Assembly: GCA_963748295.1 (NCBI GenBank) | Contig: CAVVIH010000008.1 | Span: 558,001 to 622,000, forward strand | Direction: 5' to 3' | Length of the DNA: 64,000 nucleotides | DNA from: CAVVIH01 sp963748295 | GTDB taxonomy: Bacteria; Acidobacteriota; Vicinamibacteria; Vicinamibacterales; 2-12-FULL-66-21 | Part shown: one piece after another, positions 26,300 to 34,160 of the stretch | Layout: each line of letters starts with the position of its first letter | Position numbering within the stretch: position 1 is the stretch's first letter | The notes under the pieces: model-generated | Told to the model about the DNA's origin: nothing | The model's database searches: none | What the model saw: only the letters and a program-made list of their open reading frames with translations | Program-made: the position numbers and the translations under genes

Positions 26300-28005
26300 C
26301 TTTGAGCACGTCTCGGCGAAGCAGGCGCGACTTCGTGCGCGTCTCGACGTCAGCCCTGGCCGCCGTAGCTTTAGCGAAGCGGCCGCTGGGCACCGTAGCT
26401 TTAGCGAAGGTGCCGCAGCGCACGGCACGCGCCACCGACGCGCGCATAGAAATTCTCCCCGGCGAGCGCATCGGCCCGGTCACCGCTGATTTGTACGGCC
26501 ACTTCGTCGAGCACCTTGGCGGCGTCGTCTATGACGGCGTGTGGGTCGGGGAGAACTCGAAGATCGCGAATACCGGCGGGATCCGCCAGGCGCTCGTCGA
26601 TCACATGCGCCGGATTCCGCCTGGCGCGGTCCGCTGGCCCGGCGGCTGTTTCGCCGACAGCTACGACTGGCATGACGGGATCGGTCCTGCCCTGCAGCGT
26701 CCGACGCGAACCAACTTCTGGATCGACGAGCCGACGATGCTGAAGCGGCCGGATGGTCCGTGGAAGCAGGATCCGAATACTTTCGGGACGAATGAGTTCG
26801 TGAGACTGTGCCGGCTGACCGGAGGCGCTCCCTATTTCGCCGCCAACCTGCGGAGTCTCCCCGCGCGCGACTTCTATCAGTGGATTGAATACTGCAACGC
26901 GCCCGCCGGCGCCAACACGCTTGCTGGCAGGCGGGCGGCCGCAGGCGATCGCGAGCCGTTCAACGTCAGATTCTGGGGTGTCGGCAACGAGTCGTGGGGA
27001 TGCGGTGGTGAGTTCACGCCCGAAGAGTACGCGACCGAGTACCGGCGGTTCACGGCCTGGGTGCCGCGTTACGGCGTGGAGCTCGCGTTCATCGGCTCGG
27101 GCCCCAATTCCGCGGACCTCGGATGGTCGCGCCGATTCTTCACGAAGCTGCTCGAGAAGGGAGACGGCCAGCTCAGACGCATGTGGGGCTGGGGCCTTCA
27201 TCACTATTCGTGGAACACGAGCCGCGGCGCGACGACGGACTGGTATCAGGGCAAGGGTGACGCGATCAAGTTTTCCAACGACGAGTGGTACGAGCTGCTG
27301 AACGAGGCCGATCGGATGGACGGCCTCATCACCGGGCACTGGGGCGTGATGGGCGAGCTCGATCGCCGCCATCGCGTCAAGCTGGTGGTCGACGAATGGG
27401 GGGCATGGCATCGCGAGGGGACCGAAGTGCACCCGAGCCACCTGCTCGGGCAGCAGTCGACGATGCGCGATGCGCTGCTGGCGGCGCTGACGTTCGATAC
27501 GTTCCATCGGCACGCGGACAAGGTCGCGATGGCAAACGTCGCGCAGCTGGTCAACTGTCTTCAGTCTCTGTTCCTCACCAACGAGGAGAAGTTTCTCGCC
27601 ACGCCGACGTTCCACGTCTTCGAGATGTACGGCGCGCACGTCGGCGGCGAATCCGTTCGTACGTTGTTCTCGGCGCCGCGGATCCAGTACCAGCGGGTCG
27701 ACGCGACAGGATCGATCTGGGGGCTGGCCGGCTCGGCGTCCATCAAGGACCGCACGCTGACGATCACGATCGTGAACCCGCACGTCAGCGAGACCCGGGT
27801 GGTCGAGATCGCCGTCCGCGGCGCATCGGCCGCGTCGGCACGGGCGCTCGTGCTGGCGGCGCCGGACATCCACGCGCACAACACATTCGAATCGCCTCGC
27901 CGCGTCGAGCCGCAGGCCGGGACCGTCGATGCGCCGCAGGGTGGCGCGCTCGTTTACGAGGTGCGTCCTGCGTCGGTCACAAGGCTGACCGTGCAGCTTG
28001 CGTGA
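26296..28005 (+). CDS. Alpha-L-arabinofuranosidase (GH51)
   Basis: 569 residues. A Tat-like N-terminus (SRRSRRDFVRVSTSALAA) is followed by the GH51 barrel: LYGHFVEHLGGVVYDG, VRWPGGCFADSYDWHDGIGP, acid/base Glu in FWGVGNESWGCGG and nucleophile Glu in KLVVDEWGAWHR. It removes terminal arabinofuranose from arabinan or arabinogalactan side chains of pectin. The ATG overlaps the lyase stop (ATGA) but has AGGAG with no spacing; TTG at 26302 would be better spaced. A 30-base-period repeat codes VALAKRPLGTVALAKVP directly after the signal. The 3' end overlaps the convergent rhamnulokinase by 29 bases. Confidence 0.92.
   Translation: MTLSTSRRSRRDFVRVSTSALAAVALAKRPLGTVALAKVPQRTARATDARIEILPGERIGPVTADLYGHFVEHLGGVVYDGVWVGENSKIANTGGIRQALVDHMRRIPPGAVRWPGGCFADSYDWHDGIGPALQRPTRTNFWIDEPTMLKRPDGPWKQDPNTFGTNEFVRLCRLTGGAPYFAANLRSLPARDFYQWIEYCNAPAGANTLAGRRAAAGDREPFNVRFWGVGNESWGCGGEFTPEEYATEYRRFTAWVPRYGVELAFIGSGPNSADLGWSRRFFTKLLEKGDGQLRRMWGWGLHHYSWNTSRGATTDWYQGKGDAIKFSNDEWYELLNEADRMDGLITGHWGVMGELDRRHRVKLVVDEWGAWHREGTEVHPSHLLGQQSTMRDALLAALTFDTFHRHADKVAMANVAQLVNCLQSLFLTNEEKFLATPTFHVFEMYGAHVGGESVRTLFSAPRIQYQRVDATGSIWGLAGSASIKDRTLTITIVNPHVSETRVVEIAVRGASAASARALVLAAPDIHAHNTFESPRRVEPQAGTVDAPQGGALVYEVRPASVTRLTVQLA
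26362..26414. repeat. In-frame GTAGCTTTAGCGAAG repeat inside the GH51 gene
   Basis: Two copies of GTAGCTTTAGCGAAG at 26365-26379 and 26395-26409, exactly 30 bases apart, so both are read in the same frame (VALAK). AT content is higher than in the surroundings. The repeat sits between the Tat-like signal and the catalytic domain, where homologues would have a short linker. Confidence 0.75.
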
Positions 28006-29467
28006 TCGCGTCGTACTTTGCCGCCGCCGCGTTGCGCGCCGGGCTCTCGATTGGCTCGTAGCGCCGGGGCACGAAGCACCTGCCGATCCATTCGCGTCCT
28101 TCCGCAAGCGTCGTGACGCCGCAGCTCACGGCCTGCATAAGAAGGTTGCCGAGGCCGGTCGCCTCGACCGGGCCCGCCAGAACCGGACGGCCGGTCGCGT
28201 TTGCCGTCGCCTGGTTCAGATAATCGTTCCGCGAACCGCCGCCGACGATGTGGATGCCCTCGATACGCGAGCGTGTGAGCCGCTCGATTGTCCGGATGAC
28301 TGAGGCATAGCGGCACGCGAGCGAATCCAGGATGACTTTCGTCAGCACGATCGGGTCGTCCGGCGATTCCTGATCAGTCTCCAGCAGTGCCGCGCGAAGC
28401 TCGTCGACCATGCTCGGAGGGTTGAAGAACCGCGGCGCGTCCGGATCGACGACCCCTCGCGTTCCCTGAAGCGCCGCAGCGCCTTCGAGAAGGCGCGGCA
28501 GCGACGCATCCACTCCGGCTGACTGCCACTCGCGCGTGCAGCAGTCGAGGATCCACAGGCCCGCGACGTTCTTGAGGAAGCGGAACGTTCCATCCACTCC
28601 ACGTTCGTTGGTGAAGTTTGCCGCGAGCACGGCGGCGTCGAGCAGAGGGGCCGTGCGCTCGACGCCCACCAGCGACCAGGTCCCCGACGAGATGAACGCC
28701 CACGAAGCGCGAAGCGGCGTTCCCGCAACCGCGCTCGCCGTGTCATGGGTGGCAGGCTGAATCACGGACGCCCCTGGCAGCAGAAGATCGCGCTGCAGGT
28801 CCGCACGAAGCGCGCCGAGGCTGGTTCCCGCCGGCCTCAGCGGAGCCATCAGCACCCGCGGCAGCCGCAGCCGCTCGAAAATCACGGCATTCCAATCGCC
28901 GCTGACGACGTCGAGCAGCTGGGTCGTCGAGGCGTTGGTAGGCTCGCCACACGTCGATCCGCAGAGCGCGTTGTGGCACAGGTCGGGGACCATGAGAAGG
29001 CGCCTCGCGGCTGGCGGCAGTCCCTCGTTCACGTGTGCCATCAACTGGAAGATCGTGTTGAAGGGAAGAAACTGAATTCCTGTTTCGCGGAAAATCGTTT
29101 CGCGGTCGATGTGGCGGAATGCTCGTTCCATCATCGGCGCCGAACGCCCGTCGCGATAGCAGACTGGTTCCTCGACGAGCCGGCCGTCATCGTCCACGAG
29201 GCCATAGTCCACGCCCCACGAATCCACGCCGACCGATCGCAGCGGCCGTTGCTCCCGCGCGGCGATAGTGCCTGCCTGCCGGAGCCCGTCGCGCATGCCG
29301 GAGAGCAGGCGGTCGAAGTCCCACCGCAAACATCCGCCGCGCTGCCGCGGCGCGTAGGCGAAGCGGTGCGCCTCTTCGAATGTGATCTGGTCAGGCGAGA
29401 AGCCGCCGACCAGGACCCGTCCGCTGCCGGCGCCGAGATCGACGGCGGCGTGCAGCGGCGCGGCCAC
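27977..29467 (-). CDS. rhaB: Rhamnulokinase
   Basis: 496 residues from GTG 29467, whose first base is the last base of the rhaM stop (TAGTGG). It is an FGGY-family kinase: AAVDLGAGSGRVLVGG phosphate loop, VGVDSWGVDYGLVDDDG, GIQFLPFNTIFQL, THDTASAVAGTPL with the catalytic Asp, and GGGSRNDYLNQATANATGRPV. It phosphorylates L-rhamnulose to L-rhamnulose-1-phosphate, the aldolase substrate. The frame is open well upstream but that part overlaps rhaM and lacks family features. Transcription is opposite to the rest of the locus. Confidence 0.93.
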   Translation of the reverse strand: MAAPLHAAVDLGAGSGRVLVGGFSPDQITFEEAHRFAYAPRQRGGCLRWDFDRLLSGMRDGLRQAGTIAAREQRPLRSVGVDSWGVDYGLVDDDGRLVEEPVCYRDGRSAPMMERAFRHIDRETIFRETGIQFLPFNTIFQLMAHVNEGLPPAARRLLMVPDLCHNALCGSTCGEPTNASTTQLLDVVSGDWNAVIFERLRLPRVLMAPLRPAGTSLGALRADLQRDLLLPGASVIQPATHDTASAVAGTPLRASWAFISSGTWSLVGVERTAPLLDAAVLAANFTNERGVDGTFRFLKNVAGLWILDCCTREWQSAGVDASLPRLLEGAAALQGTRGVVDPDAPRFFNPPSMVDELRAALLETDQESPDDPIVLTKVILDSLACRYASVIRTIERLTRSRIEGIHIVGGGSRNDYLNQATANATGRPVLAGPVEATGLGNLLMQAVSCGVTTLAEGREWIGRCFVPRRYEPIESPARNAAAAKYDAITQAARSAL

Positions 29468-29787
29468 TAGCGGGCACCGATATGGAAGACCTCGCGCAAA
29501 TCGCGCGAGATCGGACTGTCGTCCGGGTTGGTGGGCATGAGGTCGCGCATGTGGCTCCACCATCGCCGGCAGACGGCGGTCGACGCGATGGCGTCCCATT
29601 GCTCTTCGCACTCGATCTCCGCGTAGCCGAACAAATCGTTGGTCGCCGTGTCGAGGAAGATCGAGTAGGTGCGGACGCCGTGGTCGAGGAGCGCCGCCTC
29701 TAGCTCGGGCCAGATTGGACGATGCCGACGCTCGTACTCGGACTCCCCGCCGGGTCCAACCGCCATGCGAAAGGCTTTGCGAATCAC
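29467..29787 (-). CDS. rhaM: L-rhamnose mutarotase
   Basis: 106 residues from GTG 29787, the usual length for the family. Signatures are IRKAFRMAVGPGGESEYERRHRPIWPELE with the catalytic His, GVRTYSIFLDTATNDLFGYAEIE and WWSHMRDLMPTNPDDSP near the C-terminus. It interconverts alpha and beta anomers of L-rhamnose for the isomerase. It is directly followed by rhaB with a one-base overlap. The 220 bases upstream presumably hold the promoter of this pair, but no clear boxes are seen. Confidence 0.92.
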   Translation of the reverse strand: MIRKAFRMAVGPGGESEYERRHRPIWPELEAALLDHGVRTYSIFLDTATNDLFGYAEIECEEQWDAIASTAVCRRWWSHMRDLMPTNPDDSPISRDLREVFHIGAR

Positions 29788-30008
29788 AGCGGAGATCTTG
29801 CGTGAAACGGTGCCGCCGCCGCCAGCGGGCCCGCCCTGTCCAGCGCTCGTTTTGAATCGGGAAACGCCGGATTGCCGCCGCCGCGAGATCCGACTCGGAC
29901 GACTGCGCAGACGTTTCGGCATGCGAAACAAGTAACAGGTGTCTGGAATCGCTCGCCGCGGCGCCGGCCGCCGGACCAAGCTTCGTGCTCGGTCAGCGGG
30001 GGAGTCTT

Positions 30009-30350
30009 ATGAATCACCAGGTTCCCGAAGCGGAGAAGCGCGCGGCGCTGGAGCAGGTGCTCGGGACGGCCGCGTTTCAGCGGGGGCGGCAGGTCCGCCG
30101 TTTTCTTCGTTACATATGCGAGATGGAGCTTGCCGGCCGGGGCGGCGCGCTTCACGAGTATCTGGTAGGTGTCGAGGCGCTCGGCCGTCCGCTCGCGTAC
30201 TCGCCGCAGGACGATTCGACCGTGCGCCGCCGCGCCTACGCGCTTCGCCAGAAGCTGGATCAGGTCTACGCCACCGAGCTCGTCGACGCGGCGGTCCGGA
30301 TCGAGGTGCCCAAAGGCGCCTACGTGCCCCGCTACGCCCAGCGCGCGTAG
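30009..30350 (+). CDS. Stand-alone N-terminal regulator domain, perhaps a truncated gene
   Basis: 113 residues from ATG 30009, with GGGGAG upstream. It matches the domain that begins many large acidobacterial regulators: RQVRRFLRYICEMELAG, LHEYLVGVEALGR, STVRRRAYALRQKLDQVY and RIEVPKGAYVPRY. In those proteins it is normally followed by a membrane helix and TolB/TPR domains; here the gene stops right after it, where the GCACGT repeat begins. It is either a genuine small DNA-binding protein or a remnant truncated at the repeat. Confidence 0.6.
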   Translation: MNHQVPEAEKRAALEQVLGTAAFQRGRQVRRFLRYICEMELAGRGGALHEYLVGVEALGRPLAYSPQDDSTVRRRAYALRQKLDQVYATELVDAAVRIEVPKGAYVPRYAQRA

Positions 30351-30431
30351 CACGCAGCACGTGACAGAGCCGCACGTCGCACGTCAGCACGTAGCACGTA
30401 GCACGTAGCACGTCGCACGTAGCACGTGACA
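30348..30431. repeat. Tandem GCACGT/AGCACGT repeat tract
   Basis: About 84 bases with nine copies of GCACGT, mostly as 7-base AGCACGT or 6-base CGCACGT units. It begins with the stop codon of the regulator-domain gene and ends just before the next promoter. The tract is partly self-complementary. Its effect is unknown. Confidence 0.85.
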
Positions 30432-30442
30432 CGCCGTTTCGT

Positions 30443-30448
30443 TACAAT
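30443..30448 (+). promoter_or_regulatory. Possible -10 box (TACAAT)
   Basis: TACAAT lies nine bases upstream of the ATG at 30457, directly after the repeat tract, with no good -35 at 17 bases. It would give a very short leader for the membrane-protein pair. Weak evidence. Confidence 0.3.
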
Positions 30449-30456
30449 CGCGCTCG

Positions 30457-31050
30457 ATGTCGGGCCGATTCCTGCGCGATAACGCTTTCCTCGTCGCGGC
30501 GGTCGCCCTTCCCGTCGTCATCGTCGGCCTTTTCCTCCTGACCACGGCGATCCCGCGCTGGACGGTTCCGCCGCCGGCCTACGATCTGCTGCTGCGCACC
30601 AGCGAATACGAACAGCCGAACTCCGCGGTGTTCGTTGACTTCGTCGTTCGAGGCGAGCGACTGCACGCCAGCATCCGACGGGTCGATCCCAATTCGTATG
30701 CGCCGCTCGCGAAGCTGTGGCTGTTCGATCACGCGACGATGAACGCCAGGGAGATCACACTCGACCTCCCGCGCGAGCTCGCTCCCGGCGAGTCGACGAG
30801 GATGGTCCCGATCGACGCCCTTGCGGGACGCCGCGTCGTCAGCGAGCCGCGAGCTCCCGATGGCTACGAGCTGCAGAACCGCGCGGAGCACGGCACCGGC
30901 CTGATCGGCGGCTTGTTCGGGATGAGACGTTACGGCGAGTCGGTTTCACTGGTGAACCGCGGCCGCGTCATCCCGGTCCGGACGTCCGCTCCCCACAGTT
31001 ATCAGTCGCCGCTGTTCGTCGGCTGGCTGATTGACGAAGGCGCGCGCTGA
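30457..31050 (+). CDS. Single-helix membrane-anchored hypothetical protein
   Basis: 197 residues. One N-terminal membrane helix (AFLVAAVALPVVIVGLFLLTTAIPRW) is followed by a soluble domain of mainly strands, with VFVDFVVRGERLHASIRRV and ESVSLVNRGRVIPVRTSAPHS. No known motif was recognised. It lies directly upstream of a DUF2157 membrane protein with one base between genes, so the two are probably one operon and may form a complex. Confidence 0.65.
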   Translation: MSGRFLRDNAFLVAAVALPVVIVGLFLLTTAIPRWTVPPPAYDLLLRTSEYEQPNSAVFVDFVVRGERLHASIRRVDPNSYAPLAKLWLFDHATMNAREITLDLPRELAPGESTRMVPIDALAGRRVVSEPRAPDGYELQNRAEHGTGLIGGLFGMRRYGESVSLVNRGRVIPVRTSAPHSYQSPLFVGWLIDEGAR

Positions 31051-31051
31051 G

Positions 31052-31990
31052 ATGGACGAGAGGGAACGGGCGCTGCAGCAGATTACGGCGATGGCCAGGC
31101 AGCATGGCCTCTCTGCGGCGGACATCGCCACGGCGCTCGAGGCGCCGGCAGCTCCTGAACAGCGCCGGGGACAGGCCATTCTGGTCCGCGTCCTCGGCTT
31201 CCTCGGCGGCACGTTCGTCTTCGCCGGCATCGGCGTCTTCATCGCGCTTCAGTGGGAGAATCTCAACTCCGCCGCGCGCGTGCTCGTGACCCTCGGATCG
31301 GGAATCGCCGCCCTGGTTCTTGCGCTGCTCGCATCACGCGATCCTCGCTTCGACAAGGCCGTCACGCCGTTCTTCCTGATCGCCGCCGCGCTCCAACCGA
31401 CGGGCATGCTGGTCGCGTTCAGCGAGTACGGATCCGGCGGCGACTGGCGCTGGGCGAGTCTCATCACCGCAGGCGCGATGGCGCTGCAGTTCGCCGCGGT
31501 GTTCCAGACGCTCCGCCGTTCGACGCCGCTCTTCCTCATCATCCTGTTCGGCACGCTCTTCTGGTGGACGCTGCTCGACTTGATCGACATGGACGAGCAG
31601 TTGATGGCCATGGTGGTCGGCGGCAGCCTGCTGCTGGCCTCGGTGGGGATCGATCGGACCGGCCGCAGGGAGGTAACGCCATTCTGGTACTTCTGCGGAT
31701 CGGTTGCGTTTCTCTACGGGCTGTTCGACATGGTGGAGCGCACGCCGGCGGAGCTGCTCTTCCTGGCGGTTGCCGCCGGCTTCGTCTACGGCAGCGTCGT
31801 CCTCCACAGCCGGACGCTGCTCGCGGTGGCGACGCTGGCGATCCTCGCCTATACAGGCTGGTTCACCGGCGAGCACTTCGTTGACTCGATCGGCTGGCCG
31901 CTGGCGCTCGTGGCATTCGGCCTCGTGCTGATCGGCATGAGCGCGCTCGCGTTCAGGCTGGATCGCGAGTACGTCCGACCACGAAGCTGA
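31052..31990 (+). CDS. DUF2157-family membrane protein
   Basis: 312 residues from ATG 31052; the frame also allows a TTG at 31031 inside the upstream gene. A helical N-terminus (residues 1-35) is followed by FLGGTFVFAGIGVFIALQWENLNSAARVLV, the DUF2157 signature, and about eight further membrane segments. The function of the family is not known. The upstream single-helix protein is a likely partner. Confidence 0.75.
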   Translation: MDERERALQQITAMARQHGLSAADIATALEAPAAPEQRRGQAILVRVLGFLGGTFVFAGIGVFIALQWENLNSAARVLVTLGSGIAALVLALLASRDPRFDKAVTPFFLIAAALQPTGMLVAFSEYGSGGDWRWASLITAGAMALQFAAVFQTLRRSTPLFLIILFGTLFWWTLLDLIDMDEQLMAMVVGGSLLLASVGIDRTGRREVTPFWYFCGSVAFLYGLFDMVERTPAELLFLAVAAGFVYGSVVLHSRTLLAVATLAILAYTGWFTGEHFVDSIGWPLALVAFGLVLIGMSALAFRLDREYVRPRS

Positions 31991-32010
31991 AGTCCGCCAC
32001 GGGCGGCTCG

Positions 32011-33483
32011 TTACTGCGACGCGGCGCTCACCGTCCAGTCGCGGATGCGCTCGGCGACGAACGGAAAGAACGGGTTCGACGAGAGGCGCATCAGCGTATC
32101 CGTACCCACGGTGAGCACCGCACGCTCACCACGCGGGCTGAGCCGGCCGATCGGGAGGAGGCCCGTCGTGGCGGTCGGTCCTTCGAGGCCATAAAGAGGA
32201 TCGTCGGCCGGAAACGGGATCGCCACGTGGGTGAGCGAAAACACCTGCGGTGGCCACGCGAGACCGAGAGCGCGGCGGGCCGAGCCCGCGTTGTCCGGCT
32301 CGATGATCCGCGCCTCGACCGCCCGTGTGTCCGGGCCGTTGGTCACGAGCACGCGGCGATACGGGCGCGGCTGGCGATCGAAGAGTTGGTCGACGAGCGA
32401 TCGGTCGCCGGGCTGCACGAACACGTCAATCCCCGAGAGATGATTGACGTCGAACAGGACGAGCTCGCTGCCGTTCGGAGGCAGCCGATCGTAAAGCAGA
32501 TGTACGACCGCGGGCGTGCTCACGGTCGCATCGACGATCGACTGAAACGTCAGGATCGGCGGCACTTTCGCGAGGCGTCCGTCCGAGGCGGCGCGATCGA
32601 GATCGGCCTGCAGGGCGCGCGTGATCGACGAGGTCTGGAATCCCGCGTTCGCGGGGAACGAGTTGTACTTGAACGGATTGTATTCGGGGATCACATCCAG
32701 CCAGTTGGCCTTCTCGAAGTACGGGACGACGCCGAGGCGGCTGATCCACCACGCCAGCCTTGCCGCCGGCGTGACGCCGATCATCGGCGACAACAGGATC
32801 AGTTTCGCGGGCCGTATCGATCGGTCCTGTTCGAGCGCGTCGAGCGTGTATTTGAGCGCGAGCGCGCCGCCGTTGGAATACCCGACGATGATCAGCGGGG
32901 CGCCTTCCGGGATGCTCGCCTTGACGTGACGCACGCCGACGCGAACCGCTGCGAGCCAGTCCTGCCAGGTTGCCCTGACCAGGCCTGATGGGACCGTGCC
33001 GTGTCCCGGCATCCGCAGCGCCAGTGAATACATGCCGTCCTCGCGCAGCACCTCGGCGGTCGCGCGCATGCTGTAGGGCGAGTCGGTCAGGCCGTGAATC
33101 AGCAGGGCGCCGCCGCGGACGACATCCGGTTTGACCTCGAACGTCCGGTTCCAGTCGCGCCCGGCGCTCGAGGGATGCGAGCGGCTGCCGGCAGCGTAGC
33201 GGTTGACGGGCGTCCGTTCGGCGGCATCGATCGTCGATTCGAACTGCTTGATCTCGGCGAACAGTTTGTCTTCACGAGCGAGGTACTCCGCGAGCGTGAA
33301 GTCGTCGCCCATATCAGACGCCTTGAGATCGTCGAGGCTGACGCGGTGCCACGGTTTCAGGTCGGGGACACGGATGCGTGCGTCGCACCCGCCGCCGACG
33401 ATCAACGTGGCGAGGGCGAGCACCACCGCGAGCGCCGCACGCAATCCCCAGCGTTTGAGAAAGAGCTTCAGCCGAAGTGCCAT
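32011..33483 (-). CDS. Alpha/beta hydrolase (S33 serine-aminopeptidase-like), secreted or lipoprotein
   Basis: 490 residues from ATG 33483. The N-terminus has a hydrophobic segment ending LATLIVGGGCDAR, a poor lipobox match. The hydrolase core is GGALLIHGLTDSPYSM (oxyanion region), the nucleophile Ser in LIIVGYSNGGALAL, the acid in FQSIVDATVS and the His in DVNHLSGIDV. The S33 lid resembles monoacylglycerol-lipase-like enzymes. The substrate is unknown. The start lies eight bases after the K+ channel stop, so the two are probably co-transcribed. Confidence 0.8.
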   Translation of the reverse strand: MALRLKLFLKRWGLRAALAVVLALATLIVGGGCDARIRVPDLKPWHRVSLDDLKASDMGDDFTLAEYLAREDKLFAEIKQFESTIDAAERTPVNRYAAGSRSHPSSAGRDWNRTFEVKPDVVRGGALLIHGLTDSPYSMRATAEVLREDGMYSLALRMPGHGTVPSGLVRATWQDWLAAVRVGVRHVKASIPEGAPLIIVGYSNGGALALKYTLDALEQDRSIRPAKLILLSPMIGVTPAARLAWWISRLGVVPYFEKANWLDVIPEYNPFKYNSFPANAGFQTSSITRALQADLDRAASDGRLAKVPPILTFQSIVDATVSTPAVVHLLYDRLPPNGSELVLFDVNHLSGIDVFVQPGDRSLVDQLFDRQPRPYRRVLVTNGPDTRAVEARIIEPDNAGSARRALGLAWPPQVFSLTHVAIPFPADDPLYGLEGPTATTGLLPIGRLSPRGERAVLTVGTDTLMRLSSNPFFPFVAERIRDWTVSAASQ

Positions 33484-33491
33484 CTCACCTC

Positions 33492-33965
33492 TCAGCCACG
33501 TCGGCGCGACTCGTACAGATTCAGGACCACGGCCATGAAGAAGCCGGTCGACCAGCCGCACATCAGAATGCCGGTCAGCGCTTCCACGCCGCCAGCAAGC
33601 CGCCAGTCCTGTGGCAGAACGATATCGCCGTACCCGGTCGTCGTGTAAGTCACGCCGCTGAAGTAGAACGCCGATTGCGCGTCGGGAATGGCGCCTTTCC
33701 AGTAAAAGAACGCCGCCCACACGGAGATCTCGGCGAGGTGCAACAGGATCAGCCACGCCGCGAGAGTAATGAACCGCAGCGTGTCTTGCCAGAAGCCACC
33801 GGATCCGTCGGCGTACCGGCGGAGTCGCCGCAATGCCCCCGCCAGGCCGCCCGCGTGAATCATCACGCAGAGCGCCATCAAAGACCCTGCTGCGAGCAGT
33901 TTGGTCAGCAACGTACAGATCTCTGACTGAACGGGATGCCCGTCGCGGGCACAGTGGTCAAGCAC
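33492..33965 (-). CDS. Two-helix potassium channel
   Basis: 157 residues, with probable GTG start at 33965; the exact start is uncertain. It has an N-terminal hydrophobic segment, then LRFITLAAWLILLHLAEISVWAAFFYW, a pore helix and the K+ selectivity filter TTTGYGD, and a last helix GILMCGWSTGFFMAVVLNLY. No ligand-binding RCK domain is attached. It matches the Ion_trans_2 family. The 195 bases upstream, to the divergent TPR gene, show no clear promoter or RNA. Confidence 0.85.
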   Translation of the reverse strand: MLDHCARDGHPVQSEICTLLTKLLAAGSLMALCVMIHAGGLAGALRRLRRYADGSGGFWQDTLRFITLAAWLILLHLAEISVWAAFFYWKGAIPDAQSAFYFSGVTYTTTGYGDIVLPQDWRLAGGVEALTGILMCGWSTGFFMAVVLNLYESRRRG

Positions 33966-34160
33966 GTTGCATGCCTCGGGGGTGTCCGGTTCCGCCCCTG
34001 GAAGTCACCGATTATGGCAGGATTTTTCGGCGCGCCCTACGGCCGGCCGGAGTCCGGTCTTGTCCCCCGGAGGAATTGCTGGCCTGCCTGCAACCGGGAG
34101 AAGTAATCCATCGTCTTAAACGCCGGCCGGTATCTATGAGAATTTCAGTCGTCGGACCCC

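Noticed and set aside
26401..28107. A 568-codon minus-strand frame opposite GH51
   Set aside because: It is antisense to the GH51 catalytic motifs and shows no family features.
30348..30431. Iteron-type replication origin
   Set aside because: The GCACGT units are short and irregular, and there is no initiator gene or DnaA box cluster beside them.
33966..34160. Structured RNA or riboswitch in the gap between the K+ channel and TPR genes
   Set aside because: I saw no recognisable conserved RNA core and only short GC-rich pairings.
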